Shown here piece by piece: positions 25,911 through 32,833 of a DNA stretch of 64,000 bases. The stretch is from UBA7446 sp038143535. GTDB taxonomy: Bacteria; Bacteroidota; Bacteroidia; Flavobacteriales; Flavobacteriaceae. Positions within the stretch are counted from its first letter, which is position 1, and each line of letters starts with the position of its first letter. The notes under the pieces are model-generated. The model was not told where the DNA came from. It worked only from the letters and a program-made list of their open reading frames with translations, and did no database searches. The translations under genes and the position numbers were made by a program. The stretch lies in contig JAYQMD010000001.1 in NCBI GenBank assembly GCA_038143535.1, positions 1,488,001 through 1,552,000 on the forward strand. Reading direction: 5' to 3'.

Positions 25911-26330
25911 ATGAAAAAAATACTATTCACAATAATTTTTGCTATAGTATGCTCTACAGCATATTCACAAGACGGTTTGTTGACAAATGAAGAAAAGCAG
26001 GAGCTTTTAGCTGCAAGTCCTTTCAATTCAGTATACCCAGAATCAATTCTAAAGAGTGCGGACGCATATTTCAAGGCTTCAATGGCTCTGTATAAGGAAG
26101 GGGCAATTCCTGAAAAAGAAGCTCACCTTGTAGCACTTGGGACTTCGGCAGCAACAAAATGCCAGTATTGCATTCCTTATCATATATCAGAGCTTAAGAG
26201 ATTAGGTGCTACGGAAAATGAAATAAAAACTGCAGTTCTAATTGCTGCTGATATTATGAAAATGAGTACAATGTTTTATGGCAATGAATTTGATTTAGTA
26301 GCATTCAAAAAAATGTTGAGTGGTGAATAA
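25911..26330 (+). CDS. exported AhpD-like (carboxymuconolactone decarboxylase family) protein
   Basis: 139 residues with a signal peptide (MKKILFTIIFAIVCSTAYSQ). The single CMD-fold domain has the redox motif C84-Q-Y-C87 followed by H91 in CQYCIPYHISELKRLGATENEI, typical of AhpD-type thiol peroxidase partners. Export to the periplasm is unusual for this family. The next unit in the island begins after a decayed recombinase segment instead of directly with a repeat copy. Confidence 0.88.
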   Translation: MKKILFTIIFAIVCSTAYSQDGLLTNEEKQELLAASPFNSVYPESILKSADAYFKASMALYKEGAIPEKEAHLVALGTSAATKCQYCIPYHISELKRLGATENEIKTAVLIAADIMKMSTMFYGNEFDLVAFKKMLSGE

Positions 26331-26484
26331 TATTAATCATAATTAAGCGCCATATTGAAATGCTGACGATCCGAACTTTGAATTATAATTATAAAAAAAG
26401 AATTTGGGTCGTTGGCAAATCGATGGACTAAATCATATCCAAAATAAAGTAGATAATCAGGAACTAGCATTAACCTATTTCTCT

Positions 26485-26658
26485 TTAATTTAACCTTGCT
26501 ACATCTACACTTACATAGCTTAAGTCTTCATTAAAGTCCTGCCATTTAAGTAGTCTAACCTCTATATGAGGTCTTAATATGCATCCATAGGTAAAAGTCT
26601 ATAAATGTAGATTGTAATTGTAGTCTTTTAGTTTCTGTAATACCCTCGCTGTATTAGG
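26485..26658 (-). pseudogene. remnant of a tyrosine recombinase catalytic core
   Basis: The minus strand reads PNTARVLQKLKDYNYNLHL, stop, then TFTYGCILRPHIEVRLLKW and QDFNEDLSYVSV before another stop. The stretch YGC-I-L-R-P-H-I-E-V-R-L-L-K-W matches the box I region of a common Bacteroidota site-specific integrase group, where an Arg in this block is catalytic. At least one in-frame stop and missing flanks show decay. It supports an integrase origin for the int-tail repeats around it. Confidence 0.7.
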
Positions 26659-26751
26659 TATTGGCTTGTGTAACTTGTCTATCTGTTTTCTTTATTTTAG
26701 GGAGTGAGAACATTCATTACCAGCAAGGTTAGTACAATAAGTTTAATTGAC

Positions 26752-26835
26752 TAAACCATAGGCATATCTTCTTCCTTAAGTTCTGCTGCTTCTAATCCTC
26801 TAAAATAGGTTAGATATACATTTAAAATTGGCTTA
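26752..26835 (-). repeat. int-tail repeat, copy C (intact frame)
   Basis: The minus strand reads ILNVYLTYFRGLEAAEL then KEEDMPMV and a stop with no internal stop. It is one of the two best copies. It follows the recombinase remnant and precedes the gene at 26890. Confidence 0.75.
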
Positions 26836-26889
26836 ATATATAAATGGTTTTTTATTACTATAATTGATGTATTAACTAAAATAACAACA

Positions 26890-27591
26890 ATGAAAAAAAT
26901 AAAAACAATAATAGTATGCTTAATTGCAGCATTTGGGTTTTCTCAAGTGCCATCATTTTCAGTCGTTTATTTTAATGCAAAACCTTGGCAACAAAGTGAA
27001 ATAGCTGAAAAGTTTGACAACTTTTATAAAGACATTGAGTTTAACTCTGGCGGTGTTTATTTAGAGAAATTAAATAGAGGTAACACTATGGGCACACATA
27101 GAATTGTGTTTTTTGGAGATGCCGCTAATTGGGGAATGAAAGAAGGTCAAAAAGAAAGTAACCAGAGGTGGTTGTTTTGGCGTAATGTGAGTGACCACGT
27201 TGAATCTTGGGGAGATAGATACAGCGGAAGAATACTTGACTATAATGGGGAAGTTGCACCTGACCACTACGGATACATTCAAATTTATGACATCGCAGTA
27301 AGTGACCCCGAAAAATTTCTTGCTGCTCACAAAAAAATTGTTTCTCAAGCAAGAGGTTTAATGGAAGACAGACCTGTGGCATTTGGCACGTATGATATTG
27401 GAAGTCCGAATGGAGCAACTCATTGGGTTGCAGTTGGGTATAAAGGTGTTAGAGATAATATTGTTATCAAATCCAAAATGGAGCAAGAACTTGCAAAAGA
27501 ATGGAAAGAGTATTACAAAAATAGGGGCGAAGTTTTAAGCAAAGGAAACTTTGATTTAAGTATTTTAAGAACTTACGGAAGTTTTAACTAA
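26890..27591 (+). CDS. exported protein of unknown function
   Basis: 233 residues with a signal peptide (MKKIKTIIVCLIAAFGFSQ). The mature part is rich in Trp and aromatic residues (NAKPWQQSE, NWGMKEGQ, NQRWLFWRNVSDHVESWGDRY) and looks like two similar alpha/beta halves of a dimeric-barrel type, but no named family is recognised. A terminator and int-tail repeat copy D follow. No promoter box of good quality was seen. Confidence 0.75.
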   Translation: MKKIKTIIVCLIAAFGFSQVPSFSVVYFNAKPWQQSEIAEKFDNFYKDIEFNSGGVYLEKLNRGNTMGTHRIVFFGDAANWGMKEGQKESNQRWLFWRNVSDHVESWGDRYSGRILDYNGEVAPDHYGYIQIYDIAVSDPEKFLAAHKKIVSQARGLMEDRPVAFGTYDIGSPNGATHWVAVGYKGVRDNIVIKSKMEQELAKEWKEYYKNRGEVLSKGNFDLSILRTYGSFN

Positions 27592-27616
27592 TCTCGATTC
27601 AATCAATTTAATTAAT

Positions 27617-27641
27617 AAGCCTCCTTCTATGGGGGCTTTTA
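27617..27641 (+). terminator. intrinsic terminator
   Basis: Stem AAGCCTCC / GGGGGCTT with a six-base loop and a following T run, 25 bases after the stop of the gene at 26890-27591 and immediately before repeat copy D. Confidence 0.6.
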
Positions 27642-27643
27642 TA

Positions 27644-27730
27644 TTAAACCATAGGCATATCTTCTTCTTTTAGTTCTGCTATTTCTAAACCTCTTAAGTA
27701 TGTTAGTGATACATTTAAAAATGGGTTAAC
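27644..27730 (-). repeat. int-tail repeat, copy D (intact frame, longest)
   Basis: The minus strand reads NPFLNVSLTYLRGLEIAEL then KEEDMPMV and a stop. The Tyr in LTYL fits the catalytic nucleophile of tyrosine recombinases, which lies close to the C-terminus. Confidence 0.78.
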
Positions 27731-27751
27731 ATATTTGTATTATGAATTCAT

Positions 27752-27759
27752 TATATTTG
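27752..27759 (+). promoter_or_regulatory. -7 promoter box of the DUF2892-like gene
   Basis: TATATTTG matches TAnnTTTG and lies 17 bases before the ATG at 27777. This shows that the unit carries its own promoter between the upstream repeat and its gene. Confidence 0.45.
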
Positions 27760-27776
27760 ATTAAATCTTAATAAAA

Positions 27777-28001
27777 ATGAAAAAAAACGTTTCAAAAATT
27801 AGAACCCATGATGCAATAGTTGGACTGTTGTATATAATAAGCGTCGGATTGACACTATATACTACAAATTTAAACTTTTTGTCAATAGCTCTAGCTGTTG
27901 GGGTTCTTCAAATTATAAGTCCAGCAACTAAATTTTGCCCTGTTTATTTTATTCTAAACAAGCTGATGCCTGAAACCGAACCAATTCAAAATGGGAAGTA
28001 A
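27777..28001 (+). CDS. small membrane protein, DUF2892/YgaP-like
   Basis: 74 residues with two predicted membrane helices (about residues 13-28 and 33-50) and a terminal FCPVYFILNKLM, like the CP-x-Y-x-x-L end of the DUF2892 (YgaP membrane part) family. In YgaP this part is fused to a rhodanese. Here a separate rhodanese gene lies in the same island at 22804. Int-tail repeat copy E starts four bases after the stop. Confidence 0.75.
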   Translation: MKKNVSKIRTHDAIVGLLYIISVGLTLYTTNLNFLSIALAVGVLQIISPATKFCPVYFILNKLMPETEPIQNGK

Positions 28002-28005
28002 GCGC

Positions 28006-28070
28006 TAAACCATAGACTTTTCTTCTTTTTGTTCGGCTGCTTCTAACCCTCTTAAATAGGTCCGTCAAAG
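28006..28070 (-). repeat. int-tail repeat, copy E
   Basis: The minus strand reads R-T-Y-L-R-G-L-E-A-A-E-Q-K-E-E-K-S-M-V-stop. The core is open and the upstream part is diverged with a stop just before RTYL. Confidence 0.7.
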
Positions 28071-28130
28071 CTATAAACGAGGGTGTAAAAATTTATAAAC
28101 TTTTGCTTATGTTTATTTAACAACTGTAAA

Positions 28131-28138
28131 TATTTTTG
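28131..28138 (+). promoter_or_regulatory. -7 promoter box
   Basis: TATTTTTG (TAnnTTTG) 13 bases before the ATG at 28152. A TTTG at 28102-28105 is slightly too far upstream for an ideal -33 box. Confidence 0.4.
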
Positions 28139-28151
28139 TTTCATATAATTT

Positions 28152-28499
28152 ATGAGACATTTATTTTGGATAGTGACATCAATTGCGCTAATGAGCTTTA
28201 TTCAAGCTGATGAAAGAATAACTGAATTTTCTTTTATTGGAAAATGGAAATCATTTGAGGGTGAAATTATAATTGTTAGTTTTAACGAAAACAATCAACC
28301 GTACTTCAGACGATTTGATGACAACCAATTGGTGTCGGAAGTTAATTTTGCTGTAAAAGAAAACTTCATTGTAATTCATAGAAGAGATACTAATGATACG
28401 TATAAGCTACAATACGCCTTTTCTACAGACGCGCAAACACTTGTCGTTATGAAGCCCTACTCGGAACAGGCTTGGTTGCTGAATAGAATTAGCTATTAA
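28152..28499 (+). CDS. small exported protein of unknown function
   Basis: 115 residues with a likely signal peptide (MRHLFWIVTSIALMSFIQA). The mature part begins FSFIGKWKSFEGEIIIVSF and continues as a small all-beta domain, loosely like the lipocalin-type 'GKW' domains, but no family can be assigned. Int-tail repeat copy F starts 12 bases after the stop. Confidence 0.7.
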   Translation: MRHLFWIVTSIALMSFIQADERITEFSFIGKWKSFEGEIIIVSFNENNQPYFRRFDDNQLVSEVNFAVKENFIVIHRRDTNDTYKLQYAFSTDAQTLVVMKPYSEQAWLLNRISY

Positions 28500-28511
28500 T
28501 AGTGTTGTATT

Positions 28512-28575
28512 TTAAACCATAGGCATATCTTCTTCTTTTAGTTCTGCTACTTCCAGTCCTATTAGGTAAAATTTG
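28512..28575 (-). repeat. int-tail repeat, copy F (intact frame)
   Basis: The minus strand reads K-F-Y-L-I-G-L-E-V-A-E-L-K-E-E-D-M-P-M-V-stop without internal stops. It lies between the genes at 28152 and 28604. Confidence 0.75.
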
Positions 28576-28603
28576 ATTATATTCATACTATTAAAAACAA
28601 ACA

Positions 28604-29071
28604 ATGAAAAAAATAATTTTATTAGTCCTAATCATATCCCCTGTTATATCATTTGCACAGGACAAAAGGAACTACTTTATTCACTTAAGTTCAGACCCTA
28701 TGATTAACCCAAGTGCAGCAATAATGTCAATTCACGTTGCTAATGAGGCACTAAAACAAGGTCACAAAGTCATTTATTTTGCAGCCGGTGACGGAGTAAG
28801 AATTTTAATGAATGATGTTGTAAACAATTTACACACCGTTACACCTCACGGAGGAGGATTTGGTAAAATTAGCCAAATGGCAAAGAAAAAGTTGTTGGAG
28901 TTTTCAAATAATGGTGGAGTAATTCACGTATCAGAGGGTTCATTTAATACTTTCGGCATCAATCAAAATAATTACATAAACCATTTGATTGAAGTTAAAA
29001 ATATAAATTGGAGTTACCCAAAAGAACTTATAAAAGAAAGTTCGAAAGCAGATATTGTTTTTTCCTATTAA
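28604..29071 (+). CDS. exported DsrE-family-like protein
   Basis: 155 residues with a signal peptide (MKKIILLVLIISPVISFAQ). The pattern IHLSSDPMINPSAAIMSIHVANEALKQGHKVIYFAAGDGV (positions about 26-65) is typical of DsrE/DsrF-like folds, which bind or relay sulfur, although no clear active Cys is visible here. The stop codon overlaps the first bases of int-tail repeat copy G, so the C-terminus (IVFSY) may have been trimmed or set by the repeat junction. Confidence 0.7.
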   Translation: MKKIILLVLIISPVISFAQDKRNYFIHLSSDPMINPSAAIMSIHVANEALKQGHKVIYFAAGDGVRILMNDVVNNLHTVTPHGGGFGKISQMAKKKLLEFSNNGGVIHVSEGSFNTFGINQNNYINHLIEVKNINWSYPKELIKESSKADIVFSY

Positions 29072-29120
29072 ATCATAGGCAGATCTTCTTCATTTAGTTC
29101 TGCTAGTTCTATCCATTGCC
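29068..29120 (-). repeat. int-tail repeat, copy G (joined to an S74 remnant)
   Basis: The minus strand reads W-I-E-L-A-E-L-N-E-E-D-L-P-M-I-stop. The match to the other copies ends abruptly at about 29115, where the S74 tail-fibre sequence begins in a different frame. This marks a recombination junction. Confidence 0.65.
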
Positions 29121-29430
29121 GCAACCAATCTTTCTAATATCTCCGGTCTTTTTTCTTGGGTTTTTAGTCTTTCTATTTCTGCTTGTTGCTCTTTCAGTGC
29201 ATTGATAAGAACAGGTACTAATCCTTAATAGTTTACTGATTTAATTCCATTGCTTTCTGAAACAAGTTCAGGAAATACTTTTTCTATGTCTTGTGCAAGC
29301 ACACCTATCTTTTGTTTCTTGCTTTCATCCTTTTTCATTGTGTGGGTCTTACCATCAATCTGTAATAGTTTGGCAAGGGTGCTACCAAGTGAGAAAATAT
29401 TAGCTTTTAGTCTTGCGCTAGAATTAATAA
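29118..29430 (-). pseudogene. remnant of an S74 (intramolecular chaperone) tail-fibre-type C-terminus
   Basis: The minus strand encodes ARLKANIFSLGSTLAKLLQIDG and QKIGVLAQDIEKVFPELV, followed by SVNY, a stop at 29225-29227, then GLVPVLINALKEQQAEIERL and a coiled-coil end. The stop replaces the Gln expected between NY and GLVPVL, so this is a decayed Peptidase_S74 domain. It lacks any upstream fibre part. Such domains occur in phage tail fibres and in flavobacterial surface proteins. Confidence 0.75.
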
Positions 29431-29434
29431 TTAA

Positions 29435-29695
29435 ATCTACTGCTATTGTGGTTGCCCGTGAGCTTAATGCTTTTGCAAATATCCCAAGCATAGTCATTTG
29501 ACGCAGGAAATAATAAACGAGATTCACAGTGAGGGATTTGAAATTCACACATGGACTGTAAATAAAAAAATCAAATCGAAGAACTCGTTTCTTGGAAAGT
29601 GGATGGGATTATCACCGAATTTCCAGACAGATTAAAGAAAAAAGTAATCTGTAAATACTGAATATTATTCTTGAGGATAATCGTACAACCCATGG
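29435..29695 (+). pseudogene. broken duplicate of the glycerophosphodiesterase 3' end
   Basis: This stretch is a diverged copy of about 33370-33620 in the intact gene at 32834-33643. Shared blocks include 'catagtcatttgacgcagg', 'ttcacacatggactgtaaa' and 'ttattcttgaggataatcg'. Indels break the frame and there is no start. It abuts the S74 remnant near 29430. Confidence 0.8.
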
Positions 29696-29908
29696 CGCTA
29701 TTTTCAAAACAGTGGTTAATATTTTTACAACAACTTAAAGATTTTATTTAAAACCTATTGACACATTTTAGGTCTTTTTTATACTTCTAAAAGAAGAAAA
29801 AATTATTTATTAGCCTCGCCTTGGTATTTGTCATATCCCCACTTAGTTTTTCAACAAGTAACTAAATACAATAAATATTTTATACATTAGATTAAAATCT
29901 AAGTAAAC

Positions 29909-30460
29909 ATGAAATATTTTATTATAATAAGTGCGCTGTTCGCTTCAATTGTTGCGTGTAATACCCCATCAGAAGCGCCAAAAACAGCCGGTTTTTCGAA
30001 TATTTGGGACTATGACGCCACTGGCGGAATCATGATTGGAAATCAAGAGAGTGTAGACCTTCTCAACGATTACATTGAAAAACACAACACGCGTGATTAT
30101 GAAGGAATTCGCGCCATGAATATTGATTCTATACAGATCAGTGGCCCAGGTGGCGAGCAAATTCTGACAAGTGATGAGCACATTGCTTTTTTGAAAACAT
30201 GGTTTGAGCAAGCTGATACGAAATGGAAACCTGTTTGGGGAACCTCCGTAAAAGGGGTTAACGATGAATTTGGAAGTATGGTGCTTAGTGTATTTGACAC
30301 TAAAACCACTACCAAAGACTCCATCATCCGTACAAATGACCTTATTCAAGCCTATGTTTCAAACGAAGGTAAAATTGTTGCTTTTTGGGTAAATAGTCGT
30401 CAGCTAACAGAAAAAGAGCTTACAAATATCGCAGCAGCAGAAAACGCTGGAACATATTAA
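29909..30460 (+). CDS. lipoprotein, NTF2/SnoaL-like fold suspected
   Basis: 183 residues. Signal MKYFIIISALFASIVAC with Cys17 as the lipidation site. The mature part (LLNDYIEKHNTRDYEGIRAMNID, TSDEHIAFLKTWFEQADTKWKP, IRTNDLIQAYVSNEGKIVAFWV) has the helix-then-sheet pattern of NTF2/SnoaL-like proteins. No active-site motif is evident. Its base composition is less AT-rich than its left neighbours, and a strong terminator follows. Confidence 0.78.
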   Translation: MKYFIIISALFASIVACNTPSEAPKTAGFSNIWDYDATGGIMIGNQESVDLLNDYIEKHNTRDYEGIRAMNIDSIQISGPGGEQILTSDEHIAFLKTWFEQADTKWKPVWGTSVKGVNDEFGSMVLSVFDTKTTTKDSIIRTNDLIQAYVSNEGKIVAFWVNSRQLTEKELTNIAAAENAGTY

Positions 30461-30480
30461 ATTTAAAATTTAATGCTAGA

Positions 30481-30508
30481 AAACCTTGTCAAATGACAAG
30501 GTTTTTTT
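30481..30508 (+). terminator. intrinsic terminator
   Basis: A perfect 10-bp stem AAACCTTGTC / GACAAGGTTT with loop AAAT and a T run, 20 bases after the stop of the lipoprotein gene. Confidence 0.85.
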
Positions 30509-30597
30509 GTACACTCAATTGAGCTATTTTCGAAACAAAACCTCTGTTTTATTAAAAATTTTAGTGAGCTAAGGCTCGATTGTATTCAAAAATCAGA

Positions 30598-31629
30598 TTA
30601 AAATAAATAATGATTGGTATCGATGTGTTTCCTGGACTCATTTCTTATATCATCAATAAAAATTTGATTAATCACTTTCGATGGAGTATCTATATAGTCT
30701 AACTTGACAATTTTTTTGGACTTAACCCATGATTTTATAATTTCTATATCTTTCTTTTCTAACCCATTTAATACAGGCACACCTAGTTTTTTTAAGGCCT
30801 CAGCATTACATTGTTGCTCGTATTGATTTTTCATTGGAATAACTAATAGCTTCTTTTTCAAGTATAATGCTTCAGCTGGTGTTTCAAATCCAGCCCCGCA
30901 AATGATGCCTTTTGAAACAAGTAGGCTATTGTTAAATTGTTTTTTACTAATCGGATAAAAACTGATGTTCCCAATTCTATACGCATTAAGCGTATGCTTT
31001 GAAAAAACAATCCAATTCGTAAAAATTATTTTATGCAATACTGCAATTATTTTTTGGTCGTCATATGCAGGTAAATACACAACGTACTGGTTCTTTTCTT
31101 GTCTTTCTCGACTTATAAAATCGTTTTTGATAATGGGTGTAAAAATGTTTTCATCATATTTTAAAAAATGAAAACCATAACCCTCTTTTGTTGGGGCATA
31201 ATATCTCAAAATACATCTTGCCAAAAAAGCTTTTTTTGAAGACTTAGGCACTTTACTATGTAACAAACTGTATTGATGGCTTAGTGCAATTGAACGCTTG
31301 TTTTTAAAAACACTTGCCCAGGCAGAAACAGGCTCAAAATCATTAATCACTACATCGTAATCTTTAAGGTCTAAAGAATTGACATCTTTTAGAAAACGTA
31401 GAACACCAATACTTCGAATAGTTTTCCAAACATCAATACCACCGTTTTTCCCAAATATAAAACTCAAACCTCTAAATCGATATTTTATTGGGTAATCCAA
31501 TTTAATGTCCGCAGAAGTTCCACTAACTAAAATATCAACTTCAGCAATTTTTTTAAACAACGGTAATAATGCTTCAGCTCTTGAAATATGTCCATTTCCG
31601 GTTGCCTGAATTGCATATAATACTTTCAT
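30598..31629 (-). CDS. glycosyltransferase of the GT-B / GT28-like type
   Basis: A 343-residue cytoplasmic protein. The N-terminal AIQATGNGHISRAEALLP resembles the GxGHxxR acceptor-side motif of MurG/GT28-like enzymes. The C-terminal half has ICGAGFETPAEALYLKKKLLVIPMKNQYEQQCNAEAL, the typical donor-binding block with QYEQ. The substrate is unknown. It starts 11 bases after the adjacent metallophosphoesterase gene; this pairing suggests a shared glycolipid or surface-sugar task. Confidence 0.85.
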   Translation of the reverse strand: MKVLYAIQATGNGHISRAEALLPLFKKIAEVDILVSGTSADIKLDYPIKYRFRGLSFIFGKNGGIDVWKTIRSIGVLRFLKDVNSLDLKDYDVVINDFEPVSAWASVFKNKRSIALSHQYSLLHSKVPKSSKKAFLARCILRYYAPTKEGYGFHFLKYDENIFTPIIKNDFISRERQEKNQYVVYLPAYDDQKIIAVLHKIIFTNWIVFSKHTLNAYRIGNISFYPISKKQFNNSLLVSKGIICGAGFETPAEALYLKKKLLVIPMKNQYEQQCNAEALKKLGVPVLNGLEKKDIEIIKSWVKSKKIVKLDYIDTPSKVINQIFIDDIRNESRKHIDTNHYLF

Positions 31630-31640
31630 TAATACTTATT

Positions 31641-32465
31641 TTACAGTTTAAAATTTGATGAAAGCTCTAAAAAAAGTTCCTTGACATCTTTAAAATCATC
31701 GTCATTAGTTTCTTGTTTTTTTAGTTTGCTCGATTCATAGTGAAATATATTCCACGTATTATTATCGTACTCAAGAGCAGTCAAATTTTCTATCCAATCC
31801 CCAGAATTTAAATATTGAACACTTCCTTGATTATTTGTAATGGTTTTAATGCAAGGTTGATGTATATGCCCGCAAACTACATAATCATATTTATTGTGAA
31901 TAGCAATTTCTGCTACAGTATCCTCAAACTTATTTATATAAGAAACAGCAGCTTTTACTTTGTTTTTTATGGTTTTGGAGAATGATAATTTCTCCCTTCC
32001 AAATAAAGTCAAAATACGATTAACCACGGAATTTAAATAAATTAATGCATCGTAACTAAAACCTCCAAGCCGTGTTATCCATCTTGAGTGTTGCATAGTG
32101 ACATCAAATACATCTCCGTGAAAAAACCAAGCTTGCTTTCCATCTAATGTTAACTTTAGTTTGTTAGAGATTGAAAATCCACCAATTTCAAAATTTAAAA
32201 ACCTTCGAAAAGATTCATCGTGATTTCCAACAATATAATGAACACTTACACCATCGGAAATAAACTTTAGTAACTGTTTAATAATTTTGGTGTGATTTTT
32301 ATCCCAATGACGTTTACTAAATTGCCATATGTCAACGATATCTCCGTTAAGAATAATTGTTTGCGGATCAATGCTTTTTAAGTAATTGTACAATTCTTCA
32401 GTGCGAGCTCCAATTGTACCCAAATGTGTGTCTGAAATAACAACAAGTTGTACTTTTCGTTTCAT
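31641..32465 (-). CDS. calcineurin-type metallophosphoesterase, LpxH-like
   Basis: 274 residues. Metal motifs: VISDTHLG, LNGDIVDIW, IVGNHDE, FHGDVFD and VCGHIHQP. It resembles the UDP-2,3-diacylglucosamine diphosphatase group but differs from the first LpxH-type protein of this window (19563-20327), so a distinct lipid or nucleotide-sugar substrate is likely. It is the first gene of a two-gene minus-strand unit with the glycosyltransferase. Confidence 0.85.
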   Translation of the reverse strand: MKRKVQLVVISDTHLGTIGARTEELYNYLKSIDPQTIILNGDIVDIWQFSKRHWDKNHTKIIKQLLKFISDGVSVHYIVGNHDESFRRFLNFEIGGFSISNKLKLTLDGKQAWFFHGDVFDVTMQHSRWITRLGGFSYDALIYLNSVVNRILTLFGREKLSFSKTIKNKVKAAVSYINKFEDTVAEIAIHNKYDYVVCGHIHQPCIKTITNNQGSVQYLNSGDWIENLTALEYDNNTWNIFHYESSKLKKQETNDDDFKDVKELFLELSSNFKL

Positions 32466-32833
32466 AAATTTAAAGTTATGAACACAAAATATCAGTGGTC
32501 TTAACTAAATTTTAAATAAATAAGAAGATATTGTTAGAGAGAAGTGTGTTTTTAATAGAAATAAACACACTTATTAATTCCTGTAAATTCGAATTGGCAA
32601 CCTTTTTTTAGTAGATAGATAACCCCCAAAGTCCTAGGTATTAGATTAGACTGCATGGTCAATTTTACTTGAAAAATATAACCTACAAAAATAGAACCTT
32701 ATTGTTTTATAGAAAGTAACGCTTTAAATCTTTTATCTAACTGAACTTTTTCAAATTACACATTAATTTAATTAAAAAGGTTGTTATAGAATTAGAAAAC
32801 TAATTACTTAACTTGTAATTTAACTATTGTGTC
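32466..32833. other. divergent intergenic region
   Basis: 368 bases between the metallophosphoesterase and the glycerophosphodiesterase, which point away from each other. It must hold both promoters, but no exact TAnnTTTG box at good distance was found. It contains the perfect inverted repeat listed at 32542-32572. Confidence 0.5.
32542..32572. repeat. perfect 10-bp inverted repeat
   Basis: AAGTGTGTTT and AAACACACTT separated by 11 bases. There is no T run next to it, and it lies upstream of both divergent genes, so it suits an operator or mRNA leader structure better than a terminator. Confidence 0.55.

Larger units (their letters stand above)
26331..26889. other. non-coding stretch with recombinase debris
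   Basis: 559 bases without an intact gene. It holds the decayed tyrosine-recombinase core (26485-26658, minus) and int-tail repeat copy C (26752-26835). The left 150 bases show nothing recognisable. Confidence 0.6.

Noticed and set aside
27070..27418. Two overlapping minus-strand ORFs of over 90 codons under the gene at 26890-27591
   Set aside because: The plus-strand gene has a signal peptide, a terminator and a repeat-bounded context. The antisense frames have no such support.
24593..29120. Classical integron attC sites
   Set aside because: The repeats lack the paired inverted core sites and the long hairpin expected of attC, and no integron-type integrase is present. They are better described as coding-derived tails.
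29225..29548. A 107-codon minus-strand ORF as an intact gene
   Set aside because: Its C-terminal part is the truncated S74 domain and its N-terminal part is antisense to the glycerophosphodiesterase remnant, so it is a chimera of two broken genes.
22458..30600. A direct repeat of the tRNA-Ala 3' end marking a right attachment site
   Set aside because: No copy of the tRNA 3' end was found by eye between 22,540 and 30,600, so no attachment-site pair is annotated.
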